This document shows positions 1 through 7,997 of a DNA stretch of 32,094 bases, one piece after another (the first letter of the stretch is position 1; every line of letters begins with the position of its first letter). The stretch spans positions 1-32,094 of the forward strand of contig JASCIV010000207.1 in NCBI GenBank assembly GCA_030374735.1, written 5' to 3'. This stretch comes from Gracilaria caudata. Its lineage: Eukaryota > Rhodophyta > Florideophyceae > Gracilariales > Gracilariaceae. Under the pieces are notes generated by a model. It had not been told where the DNA came from and ran no database searches. It worked only from the letters and a program-made list of their open reading frames with translations. Both the position numbers and the translations under genes were made by a program.

Positions 1-99
1 TGCCTCTGCGCTACCCCGCGAGAGCAGGCCTGAACACCCTGTGGGTGCTTCTACCGCGAGGCGGTCCTTTCCGGTTCCTCCGGTGGTGTTTGCACCACA

Positions 100-537
100 C
101 TTTCAACAAGAAATTTGAAACTAAAACCAGGACGAGTAAAGAAACTCGCTCCAAAATTTATCGGACCATTCGAAGTAGTAAAGGAATTTGCAGAAGGAAG
201 ATCGTATGAACTAAAACTCACACCACAAATGTCAAACATGCACAATGTTTTTCACGTTTCATTATTAAAACTCTATCGGGCAAATATGGAAAACATACAA
301 GGAAATGAATTAAAGTCATACGAGTTTCCCGAACGGAAAGTAGAAGTTGAACGAATTATAGACCACCGCATTCGCCAACGTCGACCGCAATATCTGATTC
401 ACTATAAGAACACCGACTCCACAGAAGATTCTTGGATCGACAGTGAGAAACTATTCACTACAGCAAGCCCTCAAGTATTAGAAGAATATACCAAACTTAA
501 AAATGTCAACCGTCGATTACAGTCGTCAAAATACTAA
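100..537 (+). CDS. pol: Integrase C-terminus with chromodomain (gypsy pol, partial)
   Basis: The frame is open from the left and has no start codon of its own; it is the end of a pol polyprotein. From about nt 100 it reads LSTRNLKL, then the typical gypsy integrase tail: K-L-A-P-K-F-I-G-P-F-E-V, a YELKL strand, and HNVFHVSLLKLY. This is followed by a chromodomain: EVERIIDHR, then YLIHYKN, then a Trp in EDSWIDSEKL. In this family the integrase tail binds DNA, and the chromodomain is thought to steer integration towards modified histones. The aromatic cage is partly conserved (Tyr and Trp are visible). The stop is TAA at 535-537. The last 35 nt overlap the next ORF in another frame. Family assignment is firm; activity cannot be judged because the rest of pol is absent. 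Confidence 0.85.
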   Translation, partial: LSTRNLKLKPGRVKKLAPKFIGPFEVVKEFAEGRSYELKLTPQMSNMHNVFHVSLLKLYRANMENIQGNELKSYEFPERKVEVERIIDHRIRQRRPQYLIHYKNTDSTEDSWIDSEKLFTTASPQVLEEYTKLKNVNRRLQSSKY

Positions 538-929
538 ATTCGATTTAATGGACCATATTGTTGCCGGAAGATCCTTATACAACTGGATCAAGGAAGTTCA
601 ACCAGATGAAGTGTTAAGTAAGGAATTGGCATGGAAGTTAGTTCATGTATGTCTCGCCTTCTACCAAATACATGGACCATTCATTGAATCTAAAGAGGTG
701 TTCGAAATATTACTGTCATTAACCAACTGTACATGGACTAGCAGATGAATTTGTGATATATCTCTACCATTATACCGTTGGAAAATTTGGACATTCTGTA
801 GAAGAAGAGACATACAAAAGAGAAGTGCAAATCTTTATGAACCATCATCTTTGGCAATCAAAAGTTCTTAACCTATGTCCCGATTTTAGCCGTGAAATTG
901 TAGCGTATCCGTTTTTGTTCAAATCATAG
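503..929 (+). pseudogene. Extra ORF of the retrotransposon, broken by one frameshift
   Basis: An ATG at 503, inside the end of pol, opens an 81-codon ORF that stops at 746-748. The +1 frame becomes open at 723 and runs, without another stop, to TAG at 927-929. It reads on smoothly as PTVHGLADEFVIYLYHY and so on. The two parts together would give roughly 140 residues rich in aromatic and charged residues, with no signal peptide or membrane segment. One indel near 723-745 explains the break. The ORF lies between pol and the LTR, where envelope or accessory ORFs of some LTR elements lie, but nothing in it looks like an envelope protein. I do not recognise it. Confidence 0.45.
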
Positions 930-957
930 GTAATTATCGAGGACGATAATGATTTTT

Positions 958-969
958 AGAAGAGGAGGA
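958..969 (+). promoter_or_regulatory. Polypurine tract of the retrotransposon
   Basis: The twelve-purine run AGAAGAGGAGGA lies two bases before the LTR and follows a T-rich stretch (953-957). Such tracts resist RNase H and prime plus-strand DNA synthesis. Position and composition fit exactly. Confidence 0.8.
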
Positions 970-971
970 TT

Positions 972-1363
972 TGTAACAGGAGGTGTACTGTAGCTTACTG
1001 TGTAACTTTGAGTACACCTCCAAAAATTTAGATTTATTTGTAATTTGGTATGGTACTGCGTTTGGTGTACCGAAAACGTTGGGAGGGGCCTGTAAAGGCC
1101 GATAGCCCGTTTTTACTGGTGTCTCGAGGGGTCTAGAAGAGTATAAAAGCAGTTCCGAACCCGCGAAACTGCTTCTCCTTTCTTCTCCCCTCAAGACAAA
1201 CCAAAACGAAACCTCAAGAAGCGCCTAAAGTGCCTTCTCTCAACCATTAGACAATACTAGAACAAAACAATAAACAAAACCAAAAACCAAAGTTATTAGT
1301 AAGCATTACAGTTCTTATAATTAAACTTCTAATTAATTAAACAAACTTGTAGCTACCATTACA
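972..1363 (+). repeat. 3' long terminal repeat (392 bp)
   Basis: The repeat starts TGTAA and ends TTACA, a 5-bp terminal inverted repeat that begins TG and ends CA as LTRs do. A TATAAAA box lies at 1142-1148, so the R region should begin roughly 25-35 bp downstream, before the A- and C-rich stretch from 1195. U3 would be about 972-1170. The partner 5' LTR is outside the window, so the exact ends rest on the TG..CA ends and on the adjacent polypurine tract. A target-site duplication cannot be checked. Confidence 0.75.
1142..1148 (+). promoter_or_regulatory. TATA box in the LTR
   Basis: TATAAAA occurs within the U3-like half of the LTR, about 220 bp before its end. It is the likely promoter of the element, and if active could also drive the small gene that starts at 1633. 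Confidence 0.55.
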
Positions 1364-1473
1364 TACCACGTGATTGTATCGTGTACACGTTCGACTGTCG
1401 AACTTCGACATCGATTCTCTGCATTGCGCACTTTGCCCAAGCATGTGTTGCGCCTGTCAATCGTCTTTCTCCA

Positions 1474-1499
1474 TCTCCGTTCGTTCGTTCGTTCGTTCT
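1474..1499 (+). repeat. CGTT tetranucleotide microsatellite
   Basis: About five units of CGTT lie in tandem between the LTR and the small spliced gene. No other feature is seen in 1364-1632. Confidence 0.7.
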
Positions 1500-1632
1500 A
1501 CCTTCGTATCTCCGGGTCGAAGACTCCGACACACACATCTAACACCTACCTCCCTTTGCAATTTCACCGCGACCTACACAAGTCTCGTTTCCTGCTTTTC
1601 CCCGACATCTTTTTAGAAGCGGTTTATTCGGC

Positions 1633-1983
1633 ATGTATTTCATCAAGTACTGGATCGGCAGAGGGATGGAGGATCCTGCTGATAGGGAGGCGAAAACGAA
1701 AGCACACTTGGAAAAGGTAAGAAACTCTCCGTATATACGTCGTGCCCCATATCACACCATCTTCCTGACCACAGCCGTTCATTAGATCCAAGCCAATATT
1801 CCCGTCGTCAAGAAGAGGTGGGACACTCCGCTTCTCCCGAAAGGTTATTGGAACGCGCCTGGCATGACTTCTATGACTAAGGAACGTCTTGCGGAAGCGG
1901 AAGGGCAGATTCTGTCACCATATGAGCGTGCGCTCACAGATATGGACGCTAGCGCGGAAAAGAACAAGCATGCTTCGACGTGA
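1633..1983 (+). CDS. Small conserved-looking protein, two exons, function unknown
   Basis: Exon 1 is 1633-1716 (28 codons, beginning MYFIKYWIGRGMEDPAD) and exon 2 is 1786-1983, giving about 93 aa. The 69-nt intron starts GTAAGA and ends ATTAG, and has a CTGAC branch site near 1765. Splicing is phase 0. Exon 2 reads IQANIPVVKKRWDTP, then LLPKGYWNAPGMTSMT, and ends AEKNKHAST. The protein is small, basic to neutral and soluble, with a Trp/Pro-rich centre and a Glu/Ala-rich helical tail; there is no signal peptide. An alternative acceptor at 1774 would give a frame that stops early and is disfavoured. The intron signals and clean reading make a real gene likely, but I do not recognise the family. 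Confidence 0.5.
1717..1785 (+). other. Intron of the small gene at 1633-1983
   Basis: The donor is AAG|GTAAGA, the branch-site candidate is CCTGACC at 1764-1770, and the acceptor is TTAG|ATC. At 69 nt it matches the other short introns seen here (70 and 89 nt). Confidence 0.5.
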
Positions 1984-2405
1984 GAACGGCAAGTACATAT
2001 AGTTTACATCTTTTTGATCATACTGATGAACAGTAAGCGTTTTAGGGACACGGTTGGAAGATGCACTCGGAACCTACGCTGCGACCACTTTGCGCTTTTC
2101 TCCGGCCTATCCGTGAGTTGAACGCTCGCAGTGCATAAGCGTTCTTTAAGTAGACGGCCAGGTTTCGTTTCAGCACGCAGTTTCGTAAACCTCGAGTATT
2201 CAACGCTCGGCTGCAGAGCTTGCAAAACCTCTTGATACTGCGATCGTATGTAAGCTCTCACCAGACCAGAACAAGCAGAGCTTGAATTTGTACCGGACTA
2301 AGCAAACCCACATTCCCAAATCATCAAAAACCGCGTCAAAGCTTCCATATTCCCTCCGCCACTCCCCTTGGCGGCAACAAAAAACGCGACCTTCTCGCCA
2401 ACAGC
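1984..2405. other. Intergenic, convergent gene ends
   Basis: The 3' flanks of the small gene (+) and the DUF493 gene (-) meet here. An 85-codon frame exists on the minus strand but has no recognisable domain or splice context. Nothing else is seen. Confidence 0.5.
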
Positions 2406-2849
2406 CTAGAATTTGAACTTGACCCTTGGGTCGCGATCAATCGCTGCGTACACGCTATATATCTGTTCTGCAGTGTTAACCGGCGCTTTGAGCGTAATGC
2501 TACGATATTTTCCCTTGTCTCTGTAGCTTGTTTTCAAGTACTTCTTGTCTGTTTCCAGGGCGGTAGCGACGCTATCGACAATATCGCCCATGAAATCGCC
2601 TTGTGCCATCCCAATCACCTTGAACGTGAAAACGCAAGGAAAGTCAACCAGCTCATCAAACACACGACGGTCGCCAGAATTATGCGCGAAGTCGTTGTTG
2701 AAATTGTTCGGGAAGCCGCGAATCATAGTTATTCGAGCCCGACGATTTGAGTTATGATGACGAGCTCTAACCAGAGGCGTCAGACATTGTGGGCGCGCGA
2801 GTAAGGGCAGGGTGCCTCGCGCAACGAACGCTTTGACGAAGGCGGCCAT
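2406..2849 (-). CDS. DUF493 / YbeD-like protein with organelle-type N-terminus
   Basis: The C-terminal ~85 residues match the DUF493 (UPF0250, YbeD) fold: DELVDFPCVFTFKVIG, a helix around DIVDSVATALE, then KGKYRSITLKAPV and a final EQIYSVYAAIDRDPRVKFKF. In bacteria YbeD is a small ACT-like protein of poorly known, probably regulatory, role; plant and algal homologues are usually plastid proteins. I choose the ATG at 2849 because it lies in a near-perfect Kozak context (GCCACCATGG). It also gives an Arg-rich, Ala-rich leader lacking acidic residues (about residues 1-45) typical of transit peptides. The frame extends upstream to 3044 without better support. The protein is 147 aa and intronless. 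Whether plastid or mitochondrion is the target cannot be decided by eye. Confidence 0.8.
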   Translation of the reverse strand: MAAFVKAFVARGTLPLLARPQCLTPLVRARHHNSNRRARITMIRGFPNNFNNDFAHNSGDRRVFDELVDFPCVFTFKVIGMAQGDFMGDIVDSVATALETDKKYLKTSYRDKGKYRSITLKAPVNTAEQIYSVYAAIDRDPRVKFKF

Positions 2850-3360
2850 GGTGGCGTGTTCGGTCGCCGCGGAATCTCTGTGGAATTCGCGGTCGTTGTT
2901 TCCCAGACACCGACAAACTCCACTGTTCAGTTCAAGGGTGGGAGAGATTGACGAACGCAAGCGGTGTCGAGGAGGCGCACCATCAGCGCCAAGTTGCGAG
3001 GTGTCGCCAACGTGCGACCGAATTGGACGGATGGGCTTGGGCAATGGAAAAGAGCGAAATTACATGACATGCGTTTCGCTTCGATTGTGGACACCTGTCC
3101 AGTTCAATCAAAACTCCCCCCTACACAGCTGATCCACTTGAAGGTTAGTCGAGGTCCACGAGCTCTGCCGCTCGCTTTGGAGGATAAGGAAGAGAGGAAG
3201 CTCTTCTTGATGAGAATTGTTACGTATGAAAGGTGTTTTGGTGTTTGTTTATAGTTCCAGAAATAGCACGAAGCGTTTGCGAAGCAAAATGTCTGCACAG
3301 CGAACCTCCGACACGCTCAAGAGGAAGGGTGCGTGATGCAGCAACAAACGCTCATCGCAT
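2850..3360. other. Intergenic, upstream of DUF493 gene
   Basis: This holds the 5' flank of the DUF493 gene and the 3' flank of MED20. Several overlapping frames exist on both strands, but none has a domain, a good start context or splice signals. Confidence 0.45.
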
Positions 3361-4069
3361 TTATGATCTGAGCAGCTTTGCAAACAGAAGAGCCTCCGTT
3401 CGTTGTGAAAACGGCATCAAATCCTTCTCATTGAATTTCTTGGCATCGATCTCAATTCTGTTGTAGCTATAAGCAGTGGTGGCAGCCGCACTGATGCCAG
3501 GATCACTGCTCGCCTGCGGAGGAGGCACAAGCGGTGCCGCAATGCGTTCCATAAGCTCCGCAATAAGCGCCTCACAGTCGGCACTATAAGAACAAGGACG
3601 ATATTCAATTTCAACCACCACGCCAGCGGCGCCGCCATGCCGATCAAATGACATTCCCACTCGCACGCAAAAGTCCACGAAATCGTACTCCAACCCACGC
3701 GCTGAGCGATTCACCTTAGGCACGTATGGCGAGATGCGACGCAGAAGCGCGGTGAGAGTGGGTTCAGCCTCTGTTACGAGCGGGGGCGAGATGATATACA
3801 CGCGATTGGTCACATCTGGAAGCGTGACGAGCTCTAATGACGGTCGCTTCTTGTCTGGCGTGGTGTGGATGGACACACTGACCTGCCATGTTCCAGACTT
3901 GCGACCGGTGTGTGCTTCGATGCGACGGATGATTTCTCGCTGCACCATTGCCGGCGAGGTGCCCTCTGTTGAAATGTCGTAAACGCTGCGGGAATGTTAG
4001 TCAGAGACGCTGGCAAAGATACATGATTCCATGGTCCGCGTTGTGGAGAACTCACCACTTGGCACCCAT
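3361..4069 (-). CDS. MED20: Mediator complex subunit 20 (MED20)
   Basis: MED20 is part of the Mediator head module, where it pairs with MED18 and helps pass activator signals to RNA polymerase II. Exon 1 is only 14 coding nt (4056-4069: M-G-A-K plus two bases) and exon 2 is 3361-3985. Joining them gives 212 aa starting MGAKCVYDIS, the same length and start style as human MED20 (MGVTCV...). The central signature is clear: SARGLEYDF (about 99-107), VDFCVRVG, GVVVEIEYRP (about 127-136) and the CEALIAELMERI helix. The 70-nt intron (3986-4055) has donor GTGAGT, branch CTGACTAAC and acceptor CGCAG. Without the tiny exon the ORF would start at Met18 and lack the conserved N-terminal strand. Confidence 0.88.
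3986..4055 (-). other. MED20 intron 1
   Basis: It is 70 nt long, with phase 2 splicing that completes a Cys codon. Donor TG|GTGAGT, branch CTGACTAAC and acceptor CGCAG|C are all readable on the minus strand. Confidence 0.8.
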
Positions 4070-4606
4070 GATTCCGTCGACGGGGCGAGGAACACTCGGA
4101 ATGACGGACGCATGCGCTGTGTTTGTGCGATTGTCAAGTTACCGCCGGCTGCACCAAGAAGCAGGTGCTCACCATTCACCGCAGTCACCGACGCGGGAAC
4201 GAATTGTTTGAAAGGCTTGGTGGGAGTTGGCGGGTGGACCTATCCTCCAGGGCCTTTTCCCGAAAACGAACTGAGCCCTGTGCTTACCGACGGTAGCGTA
4301 CCTTTGTACGACGGTAGAACGCTACCTTCTGCGAAGGAGGGCGCTGATGAAAATGGCAAAAATTGAATTTGATCCTCCCCAAGATGAAACGCAAAGTTCA
4401 AAACGTGGGTTGTTAACAAAAAAAGGGTTTATTGGGTATCTACCTTCGAACTAAACACAAGACGTACAGAGCGGTTTCGTATCATGGTCAACAGCGCAAA
4501 ACTAGCGATTCAAGCAGATGATGATGTCGAGCTTGTTGATGCTGGCGTAGTGTACAGAGTTCAAGTTAAGCAGAAGAGAAACGAAAAGAGTTCTTAAAAG
4601 TCACAC
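4070..4606. other. Intergenic between MED20 and the JAMM protease gene
   Basis: No recognisable gene is present. Two plus-strand frames are open (4031-4366 and about 4484-4597, the latter reading MVNSAKLAIQADDDVELVD). Neither shows a known domain, and the first overlaps MED20 exon 1 on the opposite strand. A short imperfect hairpin with 7-bp arms (GGTAGCG / CGCTACC) lies at about 4291-4325. The spacer must contain the MED20 promoter. Confidence 0.4.
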
Positions 4607-5686
4607 TCACCATCGTCGGCTACGCTTTTTGCGTTTCTTGGCCGCGTTCTGTCTACGTCTCTCCAGTTCTTGTTCCGCGCTATCGTTCCAAGCGCGTTCG
4701 ACAGCCAAAACAAGCGAATCAACCGCCGAACGATACAACTGCTCCTGTTCCGAAAGTTGTTGGGATTGCACAATTTCGTAAAGGGCGCGTTTGAGTTTCA
4801 CAAAACCCAACACTTGATGTCGCCATTCCTTTTCCAGTCGTACCCGACGTCCAAACGCAGAGTACTCTGAAATGAGGTCATAGCATTCGCCCATGAAAGC
4901 ATCCAACGGAAAAGTGATCGCCTGGGGTGTCAACGGGTGCAGGTGTTGGGCAAGGCGCGAGTAACAGACCTCGTACGGCATCTGCAAAGGCGCTTCGTCC
5001 GCCGACACGCGGAAAAACTGGATGTCCGGACGGTGATCCGGAAGTTGTTCGTTGTATGGCGCAATGATGGCTGCTACAAAAGGATCATCCTTGTACACAT
5101 GCTGCTGGTAATTCTGCTGATTCTCAATGTCGACGCGCGACGGTTCGGTTGTAAAGGTCTCGTCGGGGTGGCTATGATACCATCCCACCACTCGCATGCC
5201 CTTGGCCTCGGCGCGACTGGCGATCTCGATGGTGCTCTCCGGCAGAGCCTCCACCTCACTGAAAGCAGAGCGCCCCGTCTTCGCCAAGTCGCTAGGCTTG
5301 ACCTGTCGCGCCGGAAACGCCTCGGCTATGAGAATCTCGCATCTGGCACCGACGTGCGTAACAAAGCCGCCCAAATAGCCGATGATCTCGGTCTTGGTGA
5401 GATGCGCGTGAAATGTGATCAAGGCGAGCGCGACCGGATGCACGCGGATGTACGGCACGGACAGCGGGTCAATGCCGAGCTGCTCGGCGGTACAATACGG
5501 CAACTGCTCCAAACGCTGCTCCTTCGGGGTGAGCTTTGCGGCCGTGCGCTGGTCCACCTCCACGGTAAACGGCTCCGTCTGTCGACGCGCGCGCGTGGAG
5601 CGACGCAACGGACGCGCCGCCGGCGCTTCGGATATCAACGGTGTTTCGGTGAGATCGATTAGCTCTGTACGTTGTTGACGCGACAT
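4607..5686 (-). CDS. JAMM/MPN+ metalloprotease, MYSM1/MPND-like
   Basis: This is a predicted zinc deubiquitinase. The MPN domain (about residues 80-230 of 359) starts VHPVALALITFHAHLTKTE with the catalytic Glu at residue 100, followed by IIGYLGG. The metal site is VVGWYHSHP with His171 and His173, then Ser183 and Asp186, and the domain ends in AAIIAPYN. The wording around these motifs resembles MYSM1 (histone H2A deubiquitinase) and MPND more than CSN5 or RPN11. The loop between HSHP and Ser is two residues longer than the usual six. The N-terminus has a SUMO-interacting-type motif (ELIDLTE, 8-14) and a basic RRSTRARR stretch; the C-terminus is a helical segment plus a KKRKKRSRR tail, all in keeping with a nuclear protein. 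The stop lies inside a GTGAGT, so a 3' exon is possible. No SWIRM or SANT domain is present. Confidence 0.83.
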   Translation of the reverse strand: MSRQQRTELIDLTETPLISEAPAARPLRRSTRARRQTEPFTVEVDQRTAAKLTPKEQRLEQLPYCTAEQLGIDPLSVPYIRVHPVALALITFHAHLTKTEIIGYLGGFVTHVGARCEILIAEAFPARQVKPSDLAKTGRSAFSEVEALPESTIEIASRAEAKGMRVVGWYHSHPDETFTTEPSRVDIENQQNYQQHVYKDDPFVAAIIAPYNEQLPDHRPDIQFFRVSADEAPLQMPYEVCYSRLAQHLHPLTPQAITFPLDAFMGECYDLISEYSAFGRRVRLEKEWRHQVLGFVKLKRALYEIVQSQQLSEQEQLYRSAVDSLVLAVERAWNDSAEQELERRRQNAAKKRKKRSRRW

Positions 5687-6145
5687 GACGACGTCGCTTC
5701 AAAGCGCGCACAAAACTGACCGCTTCGTCGTGCGCATGGCTCTCCCCCGCGCGCTGTGCTTTTGGAGACGAACGTCTGTTTGCGGTCGGGCTCGCGCGCG
5801 GGGACGCCTAAACCATGCACGCGCACAACACTACACGCCTGATACACGCAGCCGTCACCAATCCGTCGCGCGCCGCGCTCCACGCGCGAAGAGCGACGCG
5901 CGCGTGGCGCGCGCGCGACGACGCAAGGCGCGCGACACGTGCGTGTGCTGGCGCGATGCGAGATGCGCTCAGCGCCGCTCGCGGCTGTGCTCGCGCCACG
6001 CGCCGCGCGCGCGCGTTGAGCTGCCGGTGTGCGAGGGGAGAGCGCCTTGTCAATAACGGGCGCGGGCGCGTCAGAACTGGCGCCGTAGCCGACGGGAGAC
6101 AAGCCGCTGCGCTGTGTCTTGAGTGTCTTGAGTATTTGATCCATC
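5687..6145. promoter_or_regulatory. CG-rich bidirectional promoter region
   Basis: The JAMM gene (-) and the ribose-5-phosphate isomerase gene (+) start 459 bp apart, head-to-head. The spacer is extremely rich in CG steps, with several alternating CGCGCG runs (for example about 5900-5920 and 6000-6015), unlike the rest of the window. No TATA box is seen. Open frames here on both strands reflect the GC content, not coding. Confidence 0.6.
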
Positions 6146-6988
6146 ATGAGTGCGTTCGTGTCTCCGCTGTCTGTGGGTCGGGCGCAGAACGCGCCGCGAC
6201 TGCGCGTGTGTGTGCGAGCGCCGTCGACGATTCCGTCGCGTTTTGCGGGTGCTCGCGTGCGTGCGCCGATGGGGATGGCGATGGCGCCGTCGGTGGACGA
6301 GCTTAAGAAGCAGACGGGCTATAAGGCGGTGGATGATTACGTCACGTCCGGTATGGTTGTCGGTCTTGGTACCGGCTCTACTGCAAAGTTTGCCGTCGAT
6401 CGGCTCGGAGAGAAGCTCAAGTCGGGCGAGCTAAGCGATATCGTGGCCATTCCTACTTCCATTCGCACCAAGGAGCAGGCCGAATCGTTGGGTATTCCAC
6501 TCGTCACGCTCGATACGCACCCCGTTTTGGACGTCGCCATTGATGGTGCTGATGAGGTGGACCCGCAGTTGAATCTTGTCAAGGGGCGTGGCGGTGCGTT
6601 GCTCAGAGAGAAGATGGTCGAGGTACAGGCCAAAAAGTTCATCGTTATTGTGGATGAGAGCAAACTCGTCGATGGACTCGGCGTCAGCGGCGCCATGCCC
6701 GTCGAGGTCACCCCGTTCTGTTGGGAGTTTAACATGAACCGACTGCTCAATCTGGACAGTATCAAGGGATGTACCGCAAAGCTTAGGATGGACGGAGAAA
6801 AGCCCTATGTAACTGACAATGACAATTACATCGTCGACCTCTACTTTGACAAACCTATCCCCGACGCCGCCCTGGCTGCCAGTCAAATAGAAAGTCTGGT
6901 TGGTGTAGTTGAGCATGGGCTCTTCCTTGGCATGTCTACCGCCGTCATCATTGCCGGAGCTCAGGGCGTTTACGTCAAGGAGCCGTAA
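6146..6988 (+). CDS. RPI: Ribose-5-phosphate isomerase A, plastid-targeted
   Basis: The enzyme interconverts ribose 5-phosphate and ribulose 5-phosphate in the Calvin cycle and pentose phosphate pathway. The 280-aa protein has an Arg/Ala/Ser-rich leader (about 1-48) without acidic residues, as expected of a chloroplast transit peptide. The RpiA domain follows. Visible motifs are VGLGTGSTA (72-80), IPTS (102-105), DGADEVD (133-139), KGRGGALLREK (146-156) and the C-terminal EHGLFLGM. By spacing against E. coli RpiA, the active-site residues are Asp133, Asp136, Lys146 and Glu155, all present. The gene is intronless. The first ATG is used; a second at Met42 would remove the leader. It shares a divergent promoter with the JAMM gene. 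Confidence 0.95.
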   Translation: MSAFVSPLSVGRAQNAPRLRVCVRAPSTIPSRFAGARVRAPMGMAMAPSVDELKKQTGYKAVDDYVTSGMVVGLGTGSTAKFAVDRLGEKLKSGELSDIVAIPTSIRTKEQAESLGIPLVTLDTHPVLDVAIDGADEVDPQLNLVKGRGGALLREKMVEVQAKKFIVIVDESKLVDGLGVSGAMPVEVTPFCWEFNMNRLLNLDSIKGCTAKLRMDGEKPYVTDNDNYIVDLYFDKPIPDAALAASQIESLVGVVEHGLFLGMSTAVIIAGAQGVYVKEP

Positions 6989-7997
6989 ACACTCCGCCGT
7001 CCCACTTTAGAAAGTACGTAGCCGTCACACGTTCAGTACACACCATAAGCTTTAACATGTTGGGTATACTCCTGTTCCCACTCTTATCTTCATTATCACA
7101 GCTGCCGCCCCGCTTTTTGTTCTCTACTTCTTCAGTTCATTGTCTTTTGTTCTGTAATGCGCCATTGAACCCAATGTAGTCGCCACATTCGTGCATCACC
7201 AAAAACACCACCCCAACCCTTCCCACCAAATTCCTTCGCCGCGACTTGATTTTCCAATACCCTTGGCATCCCTACAAGCTGATCAAAACTAATGTTCCTA
7301 TCGCCGCTTGCTTCGAATTCGTGTGGACCAAGTTGGCCGCCTCTACTGCCCAGCTGTTAGTCTGTGAGGGTACGCCCCACGGTGGTGCAAGTTCCACAAG
7401 AGCTCCACAAGATCTTCCAAGCGCGGACGTTGCCATCGCCGTTGCTTTTGCACAATTCATTCCAAAACTGAATCGAAACAGTGCTGTCATGCAGTAATCA
7501 TTCCACGCAATAATTTGCGTAGTCAAACACGTCATGGCCACTACCTCCGCTGAATATGACGCACATTTCTCGTGCCTTCTTTCTTTTCTTTGAAGCTTGA
7601 ACCAAGCTTTCTTTCGAAACTGCGTGAACTCCACCATATCATCAAGGTCTCACCGCATCACCCAGTGTTTGCCGCGTTTCGTGTTCAAATCTAATTCATT
7701 AACACCCCAACCTCATTCTGATCACCTCCAAAGCGCAATGTTAACAACGCAGATAGACATGAGCTTGAAATCACGCAGCAGAGCGCAGCCGCATGTTCTG
7801 ACGAGCGCTCTCTTGCCAATAACATCGCTCCCTCACGAGTCGAAGAATACCAAACCACGACTTACCAAGTCCGCTCCTCGTCTCTTGAAAGCCGTCTGAG
7901 TCATCCCCTTTAACCACGGCAACTTCCCAATCCCACCATCCTCCAACTAACTTCAGCCCATTCTAACTACCCCAACGTCTTTCTTCTACACATTATC
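6989..7997. other. Intergenic, no supported gene
   Basis: This holds the 3' flank of the isomerase gene and the promoter of the secreted-protein gene. The three longest frames (plus 7246-7497, minus 7272-7637, plus 7597-7899) have no domain I recognise, overlap each other on opposite strands, and lack good splice sites. A short real gene cannot be excluded. Confidence 0.4.

Larger units (their letters stand above)
99..1363 (+). mobile_element. 3' part of a Ty3/gypsy chromodomain LTR retrotransposon
   Basis: Four parts occur in the order expected for the 3' end of a chromovirus-type retrotransposon: integrase C-terminus plus chromodomain (100-537), an additional ORF (503-929), a polypurine tract (958-969) and a 3' LTR (972-1363). 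Gag, protease, reverse transcriptase and the 5' LTR are not in the window. The sequence before about position 99 is more GC-rich and does not continue the integrase, so the element is either cut there by another insertion or rearrangement, or this is an assembly join. The AT-rich codon use of the element contrasts with the GC-richer host genes that follow. Confidence 0.85.

Noticed and set aside
1370..1720. 116-codon ORF after the LTR
   Set aside because: No domain, runs through a microsatellite and through the intron donor of the small two-exon gene in another frame.
4031..4366. Plus-strand ORF ending GGWTYPPGPFPENELSP
   Set aside because: It overlaps MED20 exon 1 and its promoter, has no family match that I can see and no second exon with clear signals.
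5659..6147. Long antisense and sense ORFs in the CG-rich spacer
   Set aside because: Arg/Ala-rich frames are open on several strands at once, which is a result of the CG content; there is no domain and they overlap a divergent promoter.
7272..7637. 121-codon minus-strand ORF, briefly considered as a retroelement remnant
   Set aside because: No conserved catalytic motif or element ends nearby; similarity to RNase H wording was too weak.
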